DNA from: Candidatus Abyssobacteria bacterium SURF_5
GTDB taxonomy: Bacteria > Abyssobacteria > SURF-5
Direction of reading: 5' to 3'
DNA length: 16,696 nucleotides
Assembly (NCBI GenBank): GCA_003598085.1
Contig: QZKU01000079.1
Location: forward strand, 1 to 16,696
The notes below the pieces were generated by a model. That model was not told where the DNA came from. It was given only the letters and a program-made list of their open reading frames with translations, and did no database searches. Below, piece after piece: positions 16,460 to 16,696 of the stretch; the stretch's first letter is position 1, and each line of letters opens with the position of its first letter. The translations under genes were made by a program, and so were the position numbers.

Positions 16460-16476
16460 ACTTCTCCTTGTCCGAT

Positions 16477-16696
16477 TTATTCGATAATGTCAGAGACGAC
16501 GCCTGCCCCGACGGTGCGCCCGCCTTCGCGGATAGCGAAACGGAGCTCTTTTTCCATCGCGATCGGCGTGATCAGGTCCACTTCGATCCGTATGTTATCG
16601 CCCGGCATCACCATCTCCACTCCCTCCGGAAGCGCCAGGTTCCCCGTCACGTCCGTGGTGCGGAAGTAAAACTGCGGCCGATAGCCCGTGAAAAAC
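16477..16696 (-). CDS. tuf: Elongation factor Tu, C-terminal 72 residues
   Basis: The 3' end of an EF-Tu gene; the 5' part lies beyond the right edge. EF-Tu carries aminoacyl-tRNA to the ribosome as a GTP complex. The visible part is domain [39 protein letters not shown] and [20 protein letters not shown], ending IIE-stop. It is directly upstream of rpsJ, the common junction of the str and S10 blocks in bacteria. No GTPase motifs can be checked because the G domain is outside the window. Confidence 0.98.
   Translation of the reverse strand, partial: FFTGYRPQFYFRTTDVTGNLALPEGVEMVMPGDNIRIEVDLITPIAMEKELRFAIREGGRTVGAGVVSDIIE

Noticed and set aside
1-16696. CRISPR array, tRNA, rRNA or riboswitch
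   Set aside because: No regularly spaced direct repeats, no cloverleaf with a CCA-proximal acceptor pattern, and no familiar riboswitch core was noticed.

Overview
This window is almost entirely one long block of genes for ribosomal proteins and associated translation, secretion and transcription factors, all on the minus strand. Read in transcription order (right to left), it starts inside the 3' end of tuf (EF-Tu) and runs rpsJ-rplC-rplD-rplW-rplB-rpsS-rplV-rpsC-rplP-rpmC-rpsQ (S10 block), rplN-rplX-rplE-rpsN-rpsH-rplF-rplR-rpsE-rplO-secY (spc block), adk-map-infA-rpmJ, then rpsM-rpsK-rpsD-rpoA-rplQ (alpha block). It ends at a rho-independent-type terminator just after rplQ. Spacers run from small overlaps to under 100 bases and I saw no internal terminator, so the block looks like one merged tuf/S10/spc/alpha transcription unit. 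Products work together in the 30S and 50S subunits, in initiation (IF1), in transcription (RNA polymerase alpha), in protein export (SecY), in N-terminal methionine removal (Map) and in adenylate balance (Adk).

The gene order and sequences are bacterial. The phylum cannot be fixed from this window. Useful lineage marks are: no rpmD (L30) between rpsE and rplO; zinc-binding (cysteine-containing) forms of S4, S14, L36 and L24 and a zinc-LID adenylate kinase; tuf placed directly before rpsJ with only 17 bases between; and many GTG/TTG starts. The coding DNA is moderately GC-rich. An uncultured or environmental Gram-negative-type lineage is plausible but this is inference.

The left 1.4 kb is different. 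Bases 1-529 (minus strand) encode a run of YD repeats of the Rhs/wall-associated type that continues out of the window; its reading frame begins abruptly at 529, with a stop just upstream and a possible promoter at 607-636. Bases 530-1010 are AT-richer with no convincing gene. Bases 1014-1111 hold an imperfect inverted repeat whose arms are each built of three 9-base units. Bases 1174-1256 are a decayed second copy of part of the YD-repeat DNA with two frameshifts. This stretch looks like a rearrangement and decay zone at the end of the ribosomal operon.

I found no CRISPR array, tRNA, rRNA, intact transposase or evident new system. The unusual points are the L30 loss, the decayed YD-repeat copy, the 9-mer inverted repeat, and possible RNA structure before rplC.
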